A stretch of 21,361 bases of DNA. Source: an uncultured Kiritimatiellota bacterium (GTDB taxonomy: Bacteria; Verrucomicrobiota; Kiritimatiellia; RFP12; UBA1067). The notes beneath the pieces are model-generated. The model was not told the DNA's origin, did no database searches, and saw only the letters and a program-made list of their open reading frames with translations. Location of the stretch: positions 1 through 21,361 of the forward strand of contig CAKUCX010000058.1 of NCBI GenBank assembly GCA_934643865.1, given 5' to 3'. A program made the position numbers and the translations under genes. Positions 7,780 through 16,065 of the stretch are shown one piece after another (the stretch's first letter is position 1; every line of letters begins with the position of its first letter).

Positions 7780-8997
7780 TCACGTCGTGTAGTCCGCATT
7801 GATGTGGACGTAGTCGAGCGAGAGGTCGCAGGTGTAGATCGACGCGGCGAACGTGCCGAGGTGGAGGTCCACCGTCACGACGAGCGCGGGCCCCTGCATC
7901 TCCTTCTCCAGCTTCGCGAGCTGCGCGGCGTCGGCCACCTCGCCCCTCCGGTAGGCCCACGTCTTCCCGTAGAACACCTCCGCCGCGCGGTCGTCGACCT
8001 GCGCGCCGGAATACCCCGCCGCCGCGAGGACGCGTCCCCAGTTGGGGTCCTTGCCGAACCAGGAGGTCTTCGCGAGCGGGCTCTTCGCGATCGCGCGCGC
8101 CGCGCGGTCGGCGTCCCTCTGCGTCTTCGCGTTCACGACGCGCACCTCCACGTACTTCGTCGCCCCCTCGCCGTCCGCCGCCATCTGCTTCGCGAGCGCC
8201 ACGCCGACGGCGGTGAGCGCCGCGACGAACGCCTCGAAGTCGTCGCCCGGCCTGTCGATCGGCGCGTTCCCCGCCGCGCCGGAGGCGAGCAGGAAGACGC
8301 TGTCGTTCGTCGACTCGTCGCCGTCCACGACGACGTGGTTGAAGCTCACGGCGACGGCGCGGCGCAGGGCGCGGCGCAGGAGGGCGGGCGCAATCGCCGC
8401 GTCCGTCGTGATGAACCCGAGCATCGTCGCCATGTTCGGCTCGATCATGCCGGAGCCCTTGCACATGCCGCCCACCGTGACGGTCCGGCCGCCGATGGTC
8501 GTCTGCACGGCGGCCTGCTTCGGCTTCGTGTCCGTCGTCATCACGGCCTTCTCGGCGGCAAGGCCCGCCGCCTCGCTGCGCGCGAGCTGCGCGGCGGCGG
8601 CCTTCATGCCGGCGAGCAGACGATCCATCGGCAGGCGCCGCCCGATGACGCCCGTGGAGGCGACCAGCACATGGCGCGGGTCGATCCCCAGCTCGCCCGC
8701 CGTCGCGAGCGCCGCGAGCTCGGCGTCCCGGTAGCCCGCCTCGCCCGTGCAGGCGTTCGCGCAGCCGCTGTTCGCGAGGATCGCCTGGACGCGCCCGCCC
8801 TTCACGACCATGCGGTCGTAGACGACCGGCGCCGCCGCGACGGCGTTCGTCGTGAACACGGCCGCCGCCACGCACGGCGCGTCCGCCACCACGAGCGCCA
8901 CGTCGTTGCGGCCCTCGTACTTGATGCGCGCGGGCACGCCTGCGGCCCTGAAGCCCTTTGCGGCGCAGACGCCGCCCCTGATTCTCCGAATGCCCAT
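7780..8997 (-). CDS. argJ: Bifunctional glutamate N-acetyltransferase/amino-acid acetyltransferase ArgJ
   Basis: ArgJ transfers the acetyl group from N-acetylornithine to glutamate (the cyclic arginine pathway) and in bifunctional forms also uses acetyl-CoA. The 405-residue length is typical. KGSGMIEPNMATML at 180-193 holds the self-cleavage site, between Ala190 and the nucleophile Thr191. NSGCANACTGE at 76-86 and TTDTKPKQA at 154-162 are further family blocks, and the C-terminus HINADYTT matches the usual NAEYTT end. It heads an operon with xseA and the PP2C phosphatase, so arginine synthesis is co-transcribed with DNA metabolism here. ATG 8997 has no ribosome site and lies 7 bases after TATACT; a leaderless message is likely. 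Whether it is mono- or bifunctional cannot be told from this. Confidence 0.94.
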   Translation of the reverse strand: MGIRRIRGGVCAAKGFRAAGVPARIKYEGRNDVALVVADAPCVAAAVFTTNAVAAAPVVYDRMVVKGGRVQAILANSGCANACTGEAGYRDAELAALATAGELGIDPRHVLVASTGVIGRRLPMDRLLAGMKAAAAQLARSEAAGLAAEKAVMTTDTKPKQAAVQTTIGGRTVTVGGMCKGSGMIEPNMATMLGFITTDAAIAPALLRRALRRAVAVSFNHVVVDGDESTNDSVFLLASGAAGNAPIDRPGDDFEAFVAALTAVGVALAKQMAADGEGATKYVEVRVVNAKTQRDADRAARAIAKSPLAKTSWFGKDPNWGRVLAAAGYSGAQVDDRAAEVFYGKTWAYRRGEVADAAQLAKLEKEMQGPALVVTVDLHLGTFAASIYTCDLSLDYVHINADYTT

Positions 8998-9004
8998 GCG
9001 GAAA

Positions 9005-9015
9005 AGTATACCACA
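9005..9015 (-). promoter_or_regulatory. Extended -10 promoter of argJ-xseA-PP2C operon
   Basis: The minus strand reads TGTGGTATACT, 7 bases before ATG 8997. The extension is half of a perfect inverted repeat (9011-9026). Confidence 0.65.
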
Positions 9016-9026
9016 TCCCGATGTGG
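9011..9026. promoter_or_regulatory. Perfect inverted repeat overlapping the argJ promoter, possible operator
   Basis: CCACAT-CCCG-ATGTGG has 6-bp arms and a 4-bp spacer. One arm is the extended part of the argJ -10, so a dimer bound here would block polymerase. It does not look like a classical ARG box, so the regulator is unknown. It could also be a chance by-product of the promoter motif. Confidence 0.35.
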
Positions 9027-9028
9027 GA

Positions 9029-9070
9029 GGTTTTAGGTTCTAGGTTTTAGGTTTTAGGTTTTAGGTTTTA
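9029..9070. repeat. Heptamer tandem repeat (GGTTTTA)6
   Basis: Six head-to-tail 7-bp units GGTTTTA, the second with one T-to-C change (GGTTCTA). This AT-rich block stands out in a GC-rich window. It lies between the 3' end of the beta-strand protein gene and the argJ promoter, covering the place where a -35 would be. Unit number could vary by slippage. Confidence 0.9.
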
Positions 9071-9097
9071 GCGGGAGGGACGCGCTCCCGCGCGTCC
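9071..9097 (-). terminator. Two overlapping hairpins downstream of the beta-strand protein gene
   Basis: GCGGGAG (9071-9077) pairs with CTCCCGC (9085-9091), while GGACGCG (9078-9084) pairs with CGCGTCC (9091-9097). The stems share bases, so only one can form at a time. No U tract follows on either strand. It may end the upstream transcript, or form alternative structures. Confidence 0.35.
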
Positions 9098-9140
9098 GGA
9101 CGGACTTGTACGCGAAAAACGCGTGCCGCGCCTCCTGCGC

Positions 9141-12100
9141 CTAGCGGAGGATGAGGTACATGCCGACCTGGCGGACACGCAGGATGCCCGGGCCCGTGAA
9201 ATGCGCGCCCAGCTTCGCGTGGCCGGCCCCGTAGTCGCCCCCCGGCATCGGCACGCCGTCCACCACGAACGACTCCGCCTTCTGGAGGCCCGTCAGGTCG
9301 AGCTTCCAGTCCGCGCCCTCCGCCCGGATGCGCACGTCGTCGCGGAACGTCCCGGCCGAACCGACCTTCAGCGTGCCCGTCCCCCGCACCGTCACGTTCG
9401 TGCCGTTGAGCCACGTCGCGCCCGCGTTGAACTCAAGCCGCCCGCCCGACACCGCCACGTCGCCGAACGACTCGTAGGCCCGCGCAAGCATCCGGTGGAC
9501 GCCCGCGCCGCTCTTCGCGAGCGTGACCCAGCCCGTGAACTGCGCGCCGCAGTTCGTGACGGCCTCATGCCCGTCCGGGACGCCGGGCGTCACCTCCAGC
9601 GTCGCGGGCCAGTCGCCGCGCACCGTGCCCCACAGCATTCCGCCCGTCGCCACGAATTCCACGTTTTTCCCCGAGCAGAGCCACTTCATCCGCTGGTGCG
9701 TCGCCCCCAGCTCCAGCGTCCCGTCCTTGTCGGAGGTGAAGAGAAAGCCCGTGTCCGTGAACACGTTGTCGACCTGGAACGCCAGCGTCGCGGCGCTGGG
9801 CTCGACGAAGTGCCGGACGGAGCATCCCGCGCTCCAGAATTCGACGCGCGTCGTCGAACCGAAATTGAACGTGCGGTTGGTCGATTTCACGACCACGGGG
9901 CCCCTTACCTCGTAGCGCGTCTGCGTGCAGTCGCCGTCCGTCGGCAGAAGCCCCAGCCCACCGGTCTCGACCGTGATCCCCTTCTCGAAGACGTAGGTGC
10001 AGCCCGTGTCCGCGCGGAATGCCGTGGACGGCACGCAGGAGACAAGCGCCTTGAACGTGTTCACCGTGTTGGTCGCGCCGACCAGCCACCGGTCGCAGCC
10101 AAGGCCGATCTGCCCCCGCCCCTCGACCGTCACGGGCTTGTGGATCGTCGCGCCCTCCAGGCGCGTGTTGCCGGTCAGGGCAAAGCGGCCTCCGTCGACC
10201 GGCATCGTCTTGTCGTCGCGCAGGCGGCAGAAATTGAACGTGAGCGGGGACGTGTCGCCGGGGCAGCCGACGTCGCCGCGCAGGACGAGCCAACCGCCGC
10301 CGCGCGTATGCGAGATCGGACCCGAGATCCGCGCGTTTTCGAGGACGAGCGCGCCGCCCGCGTCGTCGTAGTCGTACACGAGGTCGCTCAGCTTCGTCCC
10401 CACCATCTCCAGTCCCCCGGCGGCGGAACCGGCGAGCCCGCCCGTCAGCTTGAGCGTGACGTTCGTCGGCAGCGTCAGCGTCTGGCCCGTGACCAGCTCC
10501 AGCGGGGCCGTCACCGCGTAGGTGCGCCGTTCGCCGGCGGGCGCCGCCGCGAGGTCGAGGTTCCCGAAGAGGTTCACCGTCCCCGCCGAACCGTCGGCGG
10601 CCGCGAGCGTGAAGTCGCCCGGCGCGTCGAACGCCATGCCGGAGAAGGAGTAGACGTCCGCCAGCTCCGCGCGCGCGCCGCCGGTCGCGAAGACGGGCCG
10701 CGTGCCGAGAAGCGAGAAGTCCACCGGCCGCGCCCAGTTCGCCGCCTCCGCCGCCGCGTCCGTCGCGCCCGCCCCCGTCCAGGCGACGTCCGTGACGGCA
10801 TTGCCCGCCCGCCAGAGGACGGTGACCGTCCCCGCCGCCAGCCAGTCCGCCTCCGCCGCCGTGTAAGTGCCGCTCGGCACCGCCGCGCCTCCAACCGTCA
10901 ACGTGTAGACCACAAACGGCGTCGCCGCGTTGACGGAGACGGTCGCCCCCGCCGCCAGCGCCAGGTTGAGCCCCAGCGCACGGGGCGGCGTCGCGCCCGT
11001 CGCCGTGAACGCGCCCGTCACCGTCACGGCGCCGTCCAGCGCCGTACCCGCCGCCACCGTCACGTTCGTGAAGGCGCACGCCTCCGAGAAGGTCACGCGG
11101 CCCGCCTTGACGTCCAGCGCCTCGCCCGTTGCCGCCCGCACGGTCAGCCGCCCCGCGCCCACCTTCTCGACCGCGACGCGCGCGGTACACTTCGCGTTCA
11201 GCGTGCCGTCCACGTCGTCCGCCCCCAGCACGAGCGTCCCCGTCGCCGTCGCGTGCGTGTTCGTGACGACGCCGCGCCGCCACGCCTCCGTGCCCGTGCT
11301 CGTGACGCCGTTCACGTACTGGCGCGTCCCGCAGAGGTCGAGGCAGCAGAACGGGACGACCGTCCCGCTCGCGGCGGCGGCCTCCGTGATGCCCGAATTG
11401 TACCCCAGCGAGAGGATGCCGGTCGCCGGGCCGTGCGGCAGGAGGTCGTCGCTCGTCGTCCGCAGCCAGACGTTTTCGTTGAAGAGGAGGTTGCCCGTAT
11501 GCTCCCAGACCACGTGGTCGTCCGTGTCGAGGTCCCACGAATTGTGATTGGCGCCGGGGGCGCCTTGGGGATAGTAGCCCGACTGGGAGAGGTAGACGTG
11601 CCGGCCGACGATCCGCACCGTGCCGCCCTTGCGGCCCGTGAAGCTCGCCTGCTGGAACTGCGACTTCAGACGAATGTCGGCCCCGCCCACGCCCTCCAGG
11701 ACGAGCGTCGCGCCGGACACGGGCGAAAGCGGCGCGCCGTTCGCCGTCGCGTTGTTCCGCAGGAGCGTGCCGCCCCGGAAGAGGATGCGCGCGGGGTAGA
11801 GCGTGGACTTGTTCTGGATCCGGGAGATGTCCGCCACCACGCCCGCGGGGATTTCAAGGAAGTCGATCATGCCCGTCTCCGGGTCGGGCGCGACGGACGT
11901 TTCGATGTCGAGGAAACGCGCCCAGAAGCCGCTGAACGCATTGTAGCCGAACTTCGGGTTCGTCTTCAGGACGATCCGCGCCGGCCCCGTCGAGCCCGGC
12001 GCGCCGTCCACGACGCCCATGCGCACGCGGTAGTAGGTGGGCTCCGTCTCCTTGCCCGTCCCGCGCGGATCGTCGATGCCCGTCTTTCCCCACTCGTTGT

Positions 12101-12440
12101 TCGCGTTCGCGCCGTCCATCGAGTTGCGGTAGGCCGTGAAGAAGCCGGAGTTGCCCTGCACGGTCAAGGTGACGGGGTTCGCCGTCGGCGCGAGGTTGAC
12201 CCAGGCGGGGGAATACGCGCTTTCGCCTCTCAGCCGGAGGAACGTGCGGTCGTCGAGCGTGAGGTCGGCCGAGATGTTGACCGGCGCGCACTTCGCGATG
12301 ATGTTCGTGACGCCGCGCAGCGTCGTCGGCGACGTGATGTCGCCGAAGTAGTCGTTCGTGACGACATCCGCCGAAGCCGCAAGGCCCGCGCACACAAGGC
12401 CGAGCAGTCCCGCCGCCCGGCTGACATTCTTTTCCGTCAT
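9141..12440 (-). CDS. Secreted autotransporter-like beta-strand (beta-helix) protein, 1099 aa
   Basis: A signal peptide covers about residues 1-24 (basic NVSR region, hydrophobic AAGLLGLVCAGLA, then ASA-D). The rest is low in Lys, rich in Gly/Thr/Val/Ala, and alternates hydrophobic and polar residues as in parallel beta-helix adhesins. Phrases such as VEKVGAGRLTVRAA, GTYTAAEADWLAAGTVTVLW and VTLAKSGAGVHRMLA resemble autotransporter-associated beta-strand repeats. No beta-barrel translocator or Phe-ending C-terminus is visible; the protein instead ends GMYLILR, like the secreted protein encoded at 16066. It is therefore probably exported and exposed by another route. AAAGGA lies 7 bases before ATG 12440. 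No clear -10 of the window's common type is seen upstream, so it may be read through from the HzsA-like gene. The binding target is unknown. Confidence 0.8.
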   Translation of the reverse strand: MTEKNVSRAAGLLGLVCAGLAASADVVTNDYFGDITSPTTLRGVTNIIAKCAPVNISADLTLDDRTFLRLRGESAYSPAWVNLAPTANPVTLTVQGNSGFFTAYRNSMDGANANNEWGKTGIDDPRGTGKETEPTYYRVRMGVVDGAPGSTGPARIVLKTNPKFGYNAFSGFWARFLDIETSVAPDPETGMIDFLEIPAGVVADISRIQNKSTLYPARILFRGGTLLRNNATANGAPLSPVSGATLVLEGVGGADIRLKSQFQQASFTGRKGGTVRIVGRHVYLSQSGYYPQGAPGANHNSWDLDTDDHVVWEHTGNLLFNENVWLRTTSDDLLPHGPATGILSLGYNSGITEAAAASGTVVPFCCLDLCGTRQYVNGVTSTGTEAWRRGVVTNTHATATGTLVLGADDVDGTLNAKCTARVAVEKVGAGRLTVRAATGEALDVKAGRVTFSEACAFTNVTVAAGTALDGAVTVTGAFTATGATPPRALGLNLALAAGATVSVNAATPFVVYTLTVGGAAVPSGTYTAAEADWLAAGTVTVLWRAGNAVTDVAWTGAGATDAAAEAANWARPVDFSLLGTRPVFATGGARAELADVYSFSGMAFDAPGDFTLAAADGSAGTVNLFGNLDLAAAPAGERRTYAVTAPLELVTGQTLTLPTNVTLKLTGGLAGSAAGGLEMVGTKLSDLVYDYDDAGGALVLENARISGPISHTRGGGWLVLRGDVGCPGDTSPLTFNFCRLRDDKTMPVDGGRFALTGNTRLEGATIHKPVTVEGRGQIGLGCDRWLVGATNTVNTFKALVSCVPSTAFRADTGCTYVFEKGITVETGGLGLLPTDGDCTQTRYEVRGPVVVKSTNRTFNFGSTTRVEFWSAGCSVRHFVEPSAATLAFQVDNVFTDTGFLFTSDKDGTLELGATHQRMKWLCSGKNVEFVATGGMLWGTVRGDWPATLEVTPGVPDGHEAVTNCGAQFTGWVTLAKSGAGVHRMLARAYESFGDVAVSGGRLEFNAGATWLNGTNVTVRGTGTLKVGSAGTFRDDVRIRAEGADWKLDLTGLQKAESFVVDGVPMPGGDYGAGHAKLGAHFTGPGILRVRQVGMYLILR

Positions 12441-12460
12441 GTCCGCATCCTTTCCTTATG

Positions 12461-12473
12461 GGCGATTCTGCCG
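12461..12473 (-). promoter_or_regulatory. 13-bp element shared with the other secreted-protein leader
   Basis: The minus strand reads CGGCAGAATCGCC, 20 bases before ATG 12440. The same 13-mer with one change (CGGCAGATTCGCC) lies at 18117-18129, in the leader of the other protein with the G-x-x-L-x-x-R tail. Its role is unknown; regulation of secreted-protein genes is a guess. Confidence 0.35.
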
Positions 12474-12486
12474 CAGGCGCGCCTCC

Positions 12487-12505
12487 ACGCCCGCCCGACG
12501 GGCGT
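12487..12505 (-). terminator. Hairpin in the 12441-12548 gap
   Basis: ACGCCC (12487-12492) and GGGCGT (12500-12505) form a 6-bp stem with a 7-base loop. It has no U tract and lies between the HzsA-like gene and the beta-strand gene, below a second hairpin. Confidence 0.3.
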
Positions 12506-12515
12506 CCTCCGGCAG

Positions 12516-12536
12516 GGTCGGCGGCCCGGGCCGACC
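12516..12536 (-). terminator. Hairpin after the HzsA-like gene
   Basis: GGTCGGC (12516-12522) pairs with GCCGACC (12530-12536) around a 7-base GC loop, 12 bases after the stop at 12549. No U run follows, so if it terminates transcription it does so incompletely or with Rho. Confidence 0.4.
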
Positions 12537-12548
12537 GCTGTTTGGCGT

Positions 12549-15500
12549 CTACTGCCGCTCCGGCATCGGGATCGCCTCGCCCTTCAGCTGCCGCGAGAGG
12601 AACGGTTCCTCGTAGCAGCCGTAGAACGTGGCGTTGAGGTCGATCCACGTGGCGAGCATGCGCAGCTCCTCGGGCGTAAGCAGGTTCGCGTGCTTCCCGC
12701 GCGAGAGGTGTCCGAAGAGGCCGGAGCCGAGCGCGTTGCGCCCCGGCCCCTCGGGCGTCGTCTGCACATGGTTGTACTCGGGCCAGCACGGCACCATCTC
12801 GGCGGGCGTGCCGTCCAGCGCAACGCCCCGGCGGGGCTTGTACCACTGGAACTGCTTGCTACCCGGCTTGCGCCCCGTCGGCTCGTCCGTGAAGCACAGC
12901 GTCGCGTAGGACCGCGTGAACGGCGCCGAATACTGCCGCGCGCCCACCGTGACGACGTTCGTCGCGTTCGAGAAGCGCGGATCGGGCGTGCGCGTGAGCG
13001 CGATGCCCTTCGGCGGGTTCCGGTCGCCGTGGCAGCGGATGCACTTCGCGTCGAGGATGGGCTGCACGTTCTCCACGAAGCCCCACGGACGCCCGCCCTC
13101 CGGCGGCACGGCGAGTTCCTGCGCGGGCTTCTTCATCGCCGCCGAAAGCGGCGCGGCGGCGGCACCGGCCTCGCGCTTCGGCTCGTGGCAGCCGACGCAC
13201 GAGACGCGCTCGCCCGGCATGAGCGAGGTCGTCGAGCGCATCGTGCGCCAGGCGCGGCCCTTTCCGTCAAGCACCTGGAAGAGGATCGCCTTCTCGGCGG
13301 GGACGAGGAAGCGGCACGAACCGTCCGCCTCCACCTGCGCGGTGCCGAGAACGGCGCGCGCGTTCTCGTGGCCGCCGCGCCCCGTGTTCGGGAGGTACTG
13401 GTCGGGGGCCGTGCGCGGGAAGATCTGGACGACGCGCACCTGGGCGAGGGCGCCCGGCTTGACGTCCTTGAGGCCGCGCCGCACGTCCGCAATGAACACC
13501 TCGCCCTTCTTCGCCGCGCGGAGAGCCGGGTCGAACTGCGACTCCAGCTTCGGCGGCACGGGGCGCGCGACGAGCGGCGTCGGGCACATCGCGTTGATCC
13601 GGCCGTCGCGGTAGAGCACTTCGCGCGTCCCGTCGGCGGCAAGCACGTAGAGGCCGAGCGAGGCGTCGGGCGCGGGGCGGCTCGGCTCGTAGTGCAGGTG
13701 GTCGCGGCTCCAGCTCACGAGGAAGAGGTCCTCCCCGTAGGGCCACGGCGAGTTGTACCAGTCGTTGTGCGCGGCGGGGTCGTCGTCGTCCGGCGCGCCC
13801 ATGCGGATCTCGGGGTAGTGGCCGGGCGTGACGTGCGTCACGGCGTCCTCGCTGTTCTCGTCGATGGAGGGGTCGATGAGGATGAGCGGGCCGCCCGTCA
13901 CGGCGTGGTGGGCGGAGGCGATGCAGGCGACCTTGCGCGAGCCGGGGACGGCACGGATCTGGAACGTGCAGTGCGGGTCGGGCGTCTCGTTGCCCCAGAG
14001 CGCCTTCGGGTTCGTGCCGTCCGGGCGCATGGCCCAGAGGTTCTGGTGGCGCACGGCGTCGCGGTCGATGTAGTCCCAGCGCGCGAACATGAGCTCGCCG
14101 TTGTTGGCCATCGCGGGGAACCACTCGGCGACGTCGTTCCACGAGAGCTGGCGGATCTCCGAGCCGTCCGGGCGCATACGGAACATCGTGTACGCCTGCC
14201 AGCGGTTCGAGTAGCCGAACCAGAAGCAGCGGCTCTGCGAGCGGCGGCGCGTGGACATGAAGGCGATGTCGCCGTCCGGCAGGAACTCCGGCATGAAGTC
14301 CTCGTAGACGCCCCGCGTGAGCTGCTTCAGACCCGAACCGTCCGGCGCGATCTCCCACAGGTGGTAGTAGTGGTCGTCGCCGCCCTCCTCGTTCACGCAC
14401 ATCGAGTAGGGGTTGAGCGGACCCTCCGTCTCCACGAACGCGAAGAGGATCCGGCGCGCATCATACGAGAGACGCGGCTCCAGGTAGCTGCCGGAGGGCA
14501 TCCGCCCCGCGATCAGGTCGCGCGTCTTCATCGACCGTCCCGGCGCCTCCAGCGCGAACAGGCTTCCGCCCGGGCGCTGCCGCCAGCCGAAGTACTGCGC
14601 CACGCAGTGGTTCCACGTCGGGCTGCGGCGCGTGTTGAAGAGGATCCCCTTCGCGAGCGTCTCCTTCAGGCGCGGGTCGGCGAGGAGCTTCGCACGCCGC
14701 GCGACGCGCCCGCGCACGTAGGCATCCCAGCCGTCGAGGGGACAGCCCCACTTCGCGTCGTCCTGCACCCATTCGGAAAGGACCGTGAGGAAGAGTTCGG
14801 CGTCGGGCATCGGGTCGAGGCCCTGGGCGAGCGCGGCGCACCGCGTCTCCACGAGCCCCTTCAGCGTGGGGAACGCATCGAGCGCACGCGCCATCTTCTG
14901 CAGGCCCGCGAGCCACGTGCCGTCGAAGCGGAACGCGAACGCACGCGCGTCCGGCGTGGAACAGGCGACCGTCACGCCGTTCGTGCCGGGCACGCACGTC
15001 CACGGCGCCGCCGTGTCGTAGCCAAGCACGTAGCCGCCAAAGCCGTCCTCGGGGTTGCCGTCCACGACGACCGCGAACGGCAACAGCACCTCGGTGTCCG
15101 GCACGGCGTCCCGGAAGAAGCGCAGCGAACGCCCGAACGTGTAGAGGCGCGGCTCGGTGACCGGGGCCTTGGGAGGCGTGCGGCTTCCCGGCCCCCACAG
15201 GCCGCGCGGATCGCGGCCGAGGGGGGGCTTCGCCCGTTCGGGCTCGGCGGCCGCCCAGTCGAGGCGCAGCTGCGCCGCGCCCGTGAACGCAAGGCCGTCC
15301 ACGCCGAGCGGGCGGGACGCCGCCTGGGGCGACACGCCGAGGCGCGCGAAGGCGAGCGCGGCCTTCTGTCCGCTCCACGGGCGCGGGATCGGGTCGGAGA
15401 CGTGCGAGAGCTTCGGATCGACGTCCCTGGGCGGCAGGCGCGTCCACGCGCCCGGCACGTCCACGGGCACCGTCTCGGGACGCGCGAGCGCGAGCGACAC

Positions 15501-16052
15501 CGCCGTCGCGTCGCAGATGTGCGAACCGCGCGCGTCGACGCGCACCTCCACCGCCGCGTCCGCGCCAAGCTTCACGGCGGCGAGGCGGACCGTCCGGCGG
15601 ACCTGGTCCGTCCCGGCCCGGAGCGTGAACCGCGCCCGTTCCGCGCCGGCCACGAGAAGCGTCACGTCGACGCCGGCCGTCTTCGGGTTCCCGTCACCCG
15701 CCTTGAGGGCGGCACAGGTCACCGTGACGTCGTAGGGGCCCGCCTTGGCCGGGGCATGGCGCAGGACGGCCGCGGCCTGCGGCGCGGGATGCAGCACCCA
15801 CGCGCCGACGGGTACCACCACGTCCAGCTTCCCCTGTTCGGAAACCTCCGCCTTCGTGACGTTGCGCAGCGCCATCGGGTAGGTCTCGCCCTTTAGGGCC
15901 GCGCCCACGAGCTTCCCGCCCGCGCGCGTGTAGGCGTCCAGCGGCGCGTACGTCCCCTTCGCGAACGACAGCGTCTCCCAGGTTCCGTCGGCGGCGACCG
16001 CCACCAGGGGCATCAGGCCGACCAGCATCCAACTCAGCTTGCTCATATCCAT
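12549..16052 (-). CDS. HzsA-like (hydrazine synthase alpha family) periplasmic dihaem protein with TolB-like propeller
   Basis: The 1167-residue protein starts MDMSKLSW with a signal peptide ending AVAA-D near residue 21. Residues about 20-400 are beta-rich and unrecognised. Residues about 450-750 hold TolB/WD40-like propeller blades (LWEIAPDGSGLKQLT, MFRMRPDGSEIRQLS, LWAMRPDGTNPKAL). The following region resembles the HZS-alpha middle domain and leads to CVGCH at 952-956; a cytochrome-c-like end has CIRCH at 1004-1008. These are c-type haem attachment sites. Homologues in Planctomycetes and Verrucomicrobia are annotated from hydrazine synthase but occur far outside anammox bacteria, and no HzsB or HzsC is here, so hydrazine synthesis is not implied. 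It follows the secreted module-repeat gene by 13 bases. CAAGGA suits ATG 16052 (5 bases) or 16046 (11 bases); 16055 and 16058 are also possible. Confidence 0.82.
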   Translation of the reverse strand: MDMSKLSWMLVGLMPLVAVAADGTWETLSFAKGTYAPLDAYTRAGGKLVGAALKGETYPMALRNVTKAEVSEQGKLDVVVPVGAWVLHPAPQAAAVLRHAPAKAGPYDVTVTCAALKAGDGNPKTAGVDVTLLVAGAERARFTLRAGTDQVRRTVRLAAVKLGADAAVEVRVDARGSHICDATAVSLALARPETVPVDVPGAWTRLPPRDVDPKLSHVSDPIPRPWSGQKAALAFARLGVSPQAASRPLGVDGLAFTGAAQLRLDWAAAEPERAKPPLGRDPRGLWGPGSRTPPKAPVTEPRLYTFGRSLRFFRDAVPDTEVLLPFAVVVDGNPEDGFGGYVLGYDTAAPWTCVPGTNGVTVACSTPDARAFAFRFDGTWLAGLQKMARALDAFPTLKGLVETRCAALAQGLDPMPDAELFLTVLSEWVQDDAKWGCPLDGWDAYVRGRVARRAKLLADPRLKETLAKGILFNTRRSPTWNHCVAQYFGWRQRPGGSLFALEAPGRSMKTRDLIAGRMPSGSYLEPRLSYDARRILFAFVETEGPLNPYSMCVNEEGGDDHYYHLWEIAPDGSGLKQLTRGVYEDFMPEFLPDGDIAFMSTRRRSQSRCFWFGYSNRWQAYTMFRMRPDGSEIRQLSWNDVAEWFPAMANNGELMFARWDYIDRDAVRHQNLWAMRPDGTNPKALWGNETPDPHCTFQIRAVPGSRKVACIASAHHAVTGGPLILIDPSIDENSEDAVTHVTPGHYPEIRMGAPDDDDPAAHNDWYNSPWPYGEDLFLVSWSRDHLHYEPSRPAPDASLGLYVLAADGTREVLYRDGRINAMCPTPLVARPVPPKLESQFDPALRAAKKGEVFIADVRRGLKDVKPGALAQVRVVQIFPRTAPDQYLPNTGRGGHENARAVLGTAQVEADGSCRFLVPAEKAILFQVLDGKGRAWRTMRSTTSLMPGERVSCVGCHEPKREAGAAAAPLSAAMKKPAQELAVPPEGGRPWGFVENVQPILDAKCIRCHGDRNPPKGIALTRTPDPRFSNATNVVTVGARQYSAPFTRSYATLCFTDEPTGRKPGSKQFQWYKPRRGVALDGTPAEMVPCWPEYNHVQTTPEGPGRNALGSGLFGHLSRGKHANLLTPEELRMLATWIDLNATFYGCYEEPFLSRQLKGEAIPMPERQ

Positions 16053-16065
16053 CATCATCCTTGGC

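Noticed and set aside
7770..7799. ATG 7799 as the xseA start
   Set aside because: It adds nine residues unlike the family and overlaps argJ by 20 bases; MAERIYSVTQLT from 7772 matches XseA N-termini.
9029..9070. CRISPR array
   Set aside because: The 7-bp units are contiguous with no spacers and no cas genes are present.
9123..15896. A 2257-codon plus-strand open frame
   Set aside because: It is antisense to the beta-strand and HzsA-like genes, is composed mainly of Arg, Ala, Val, His and Glu as expected from reading GC-rich codons backwards, and has no domain or ribosome site.
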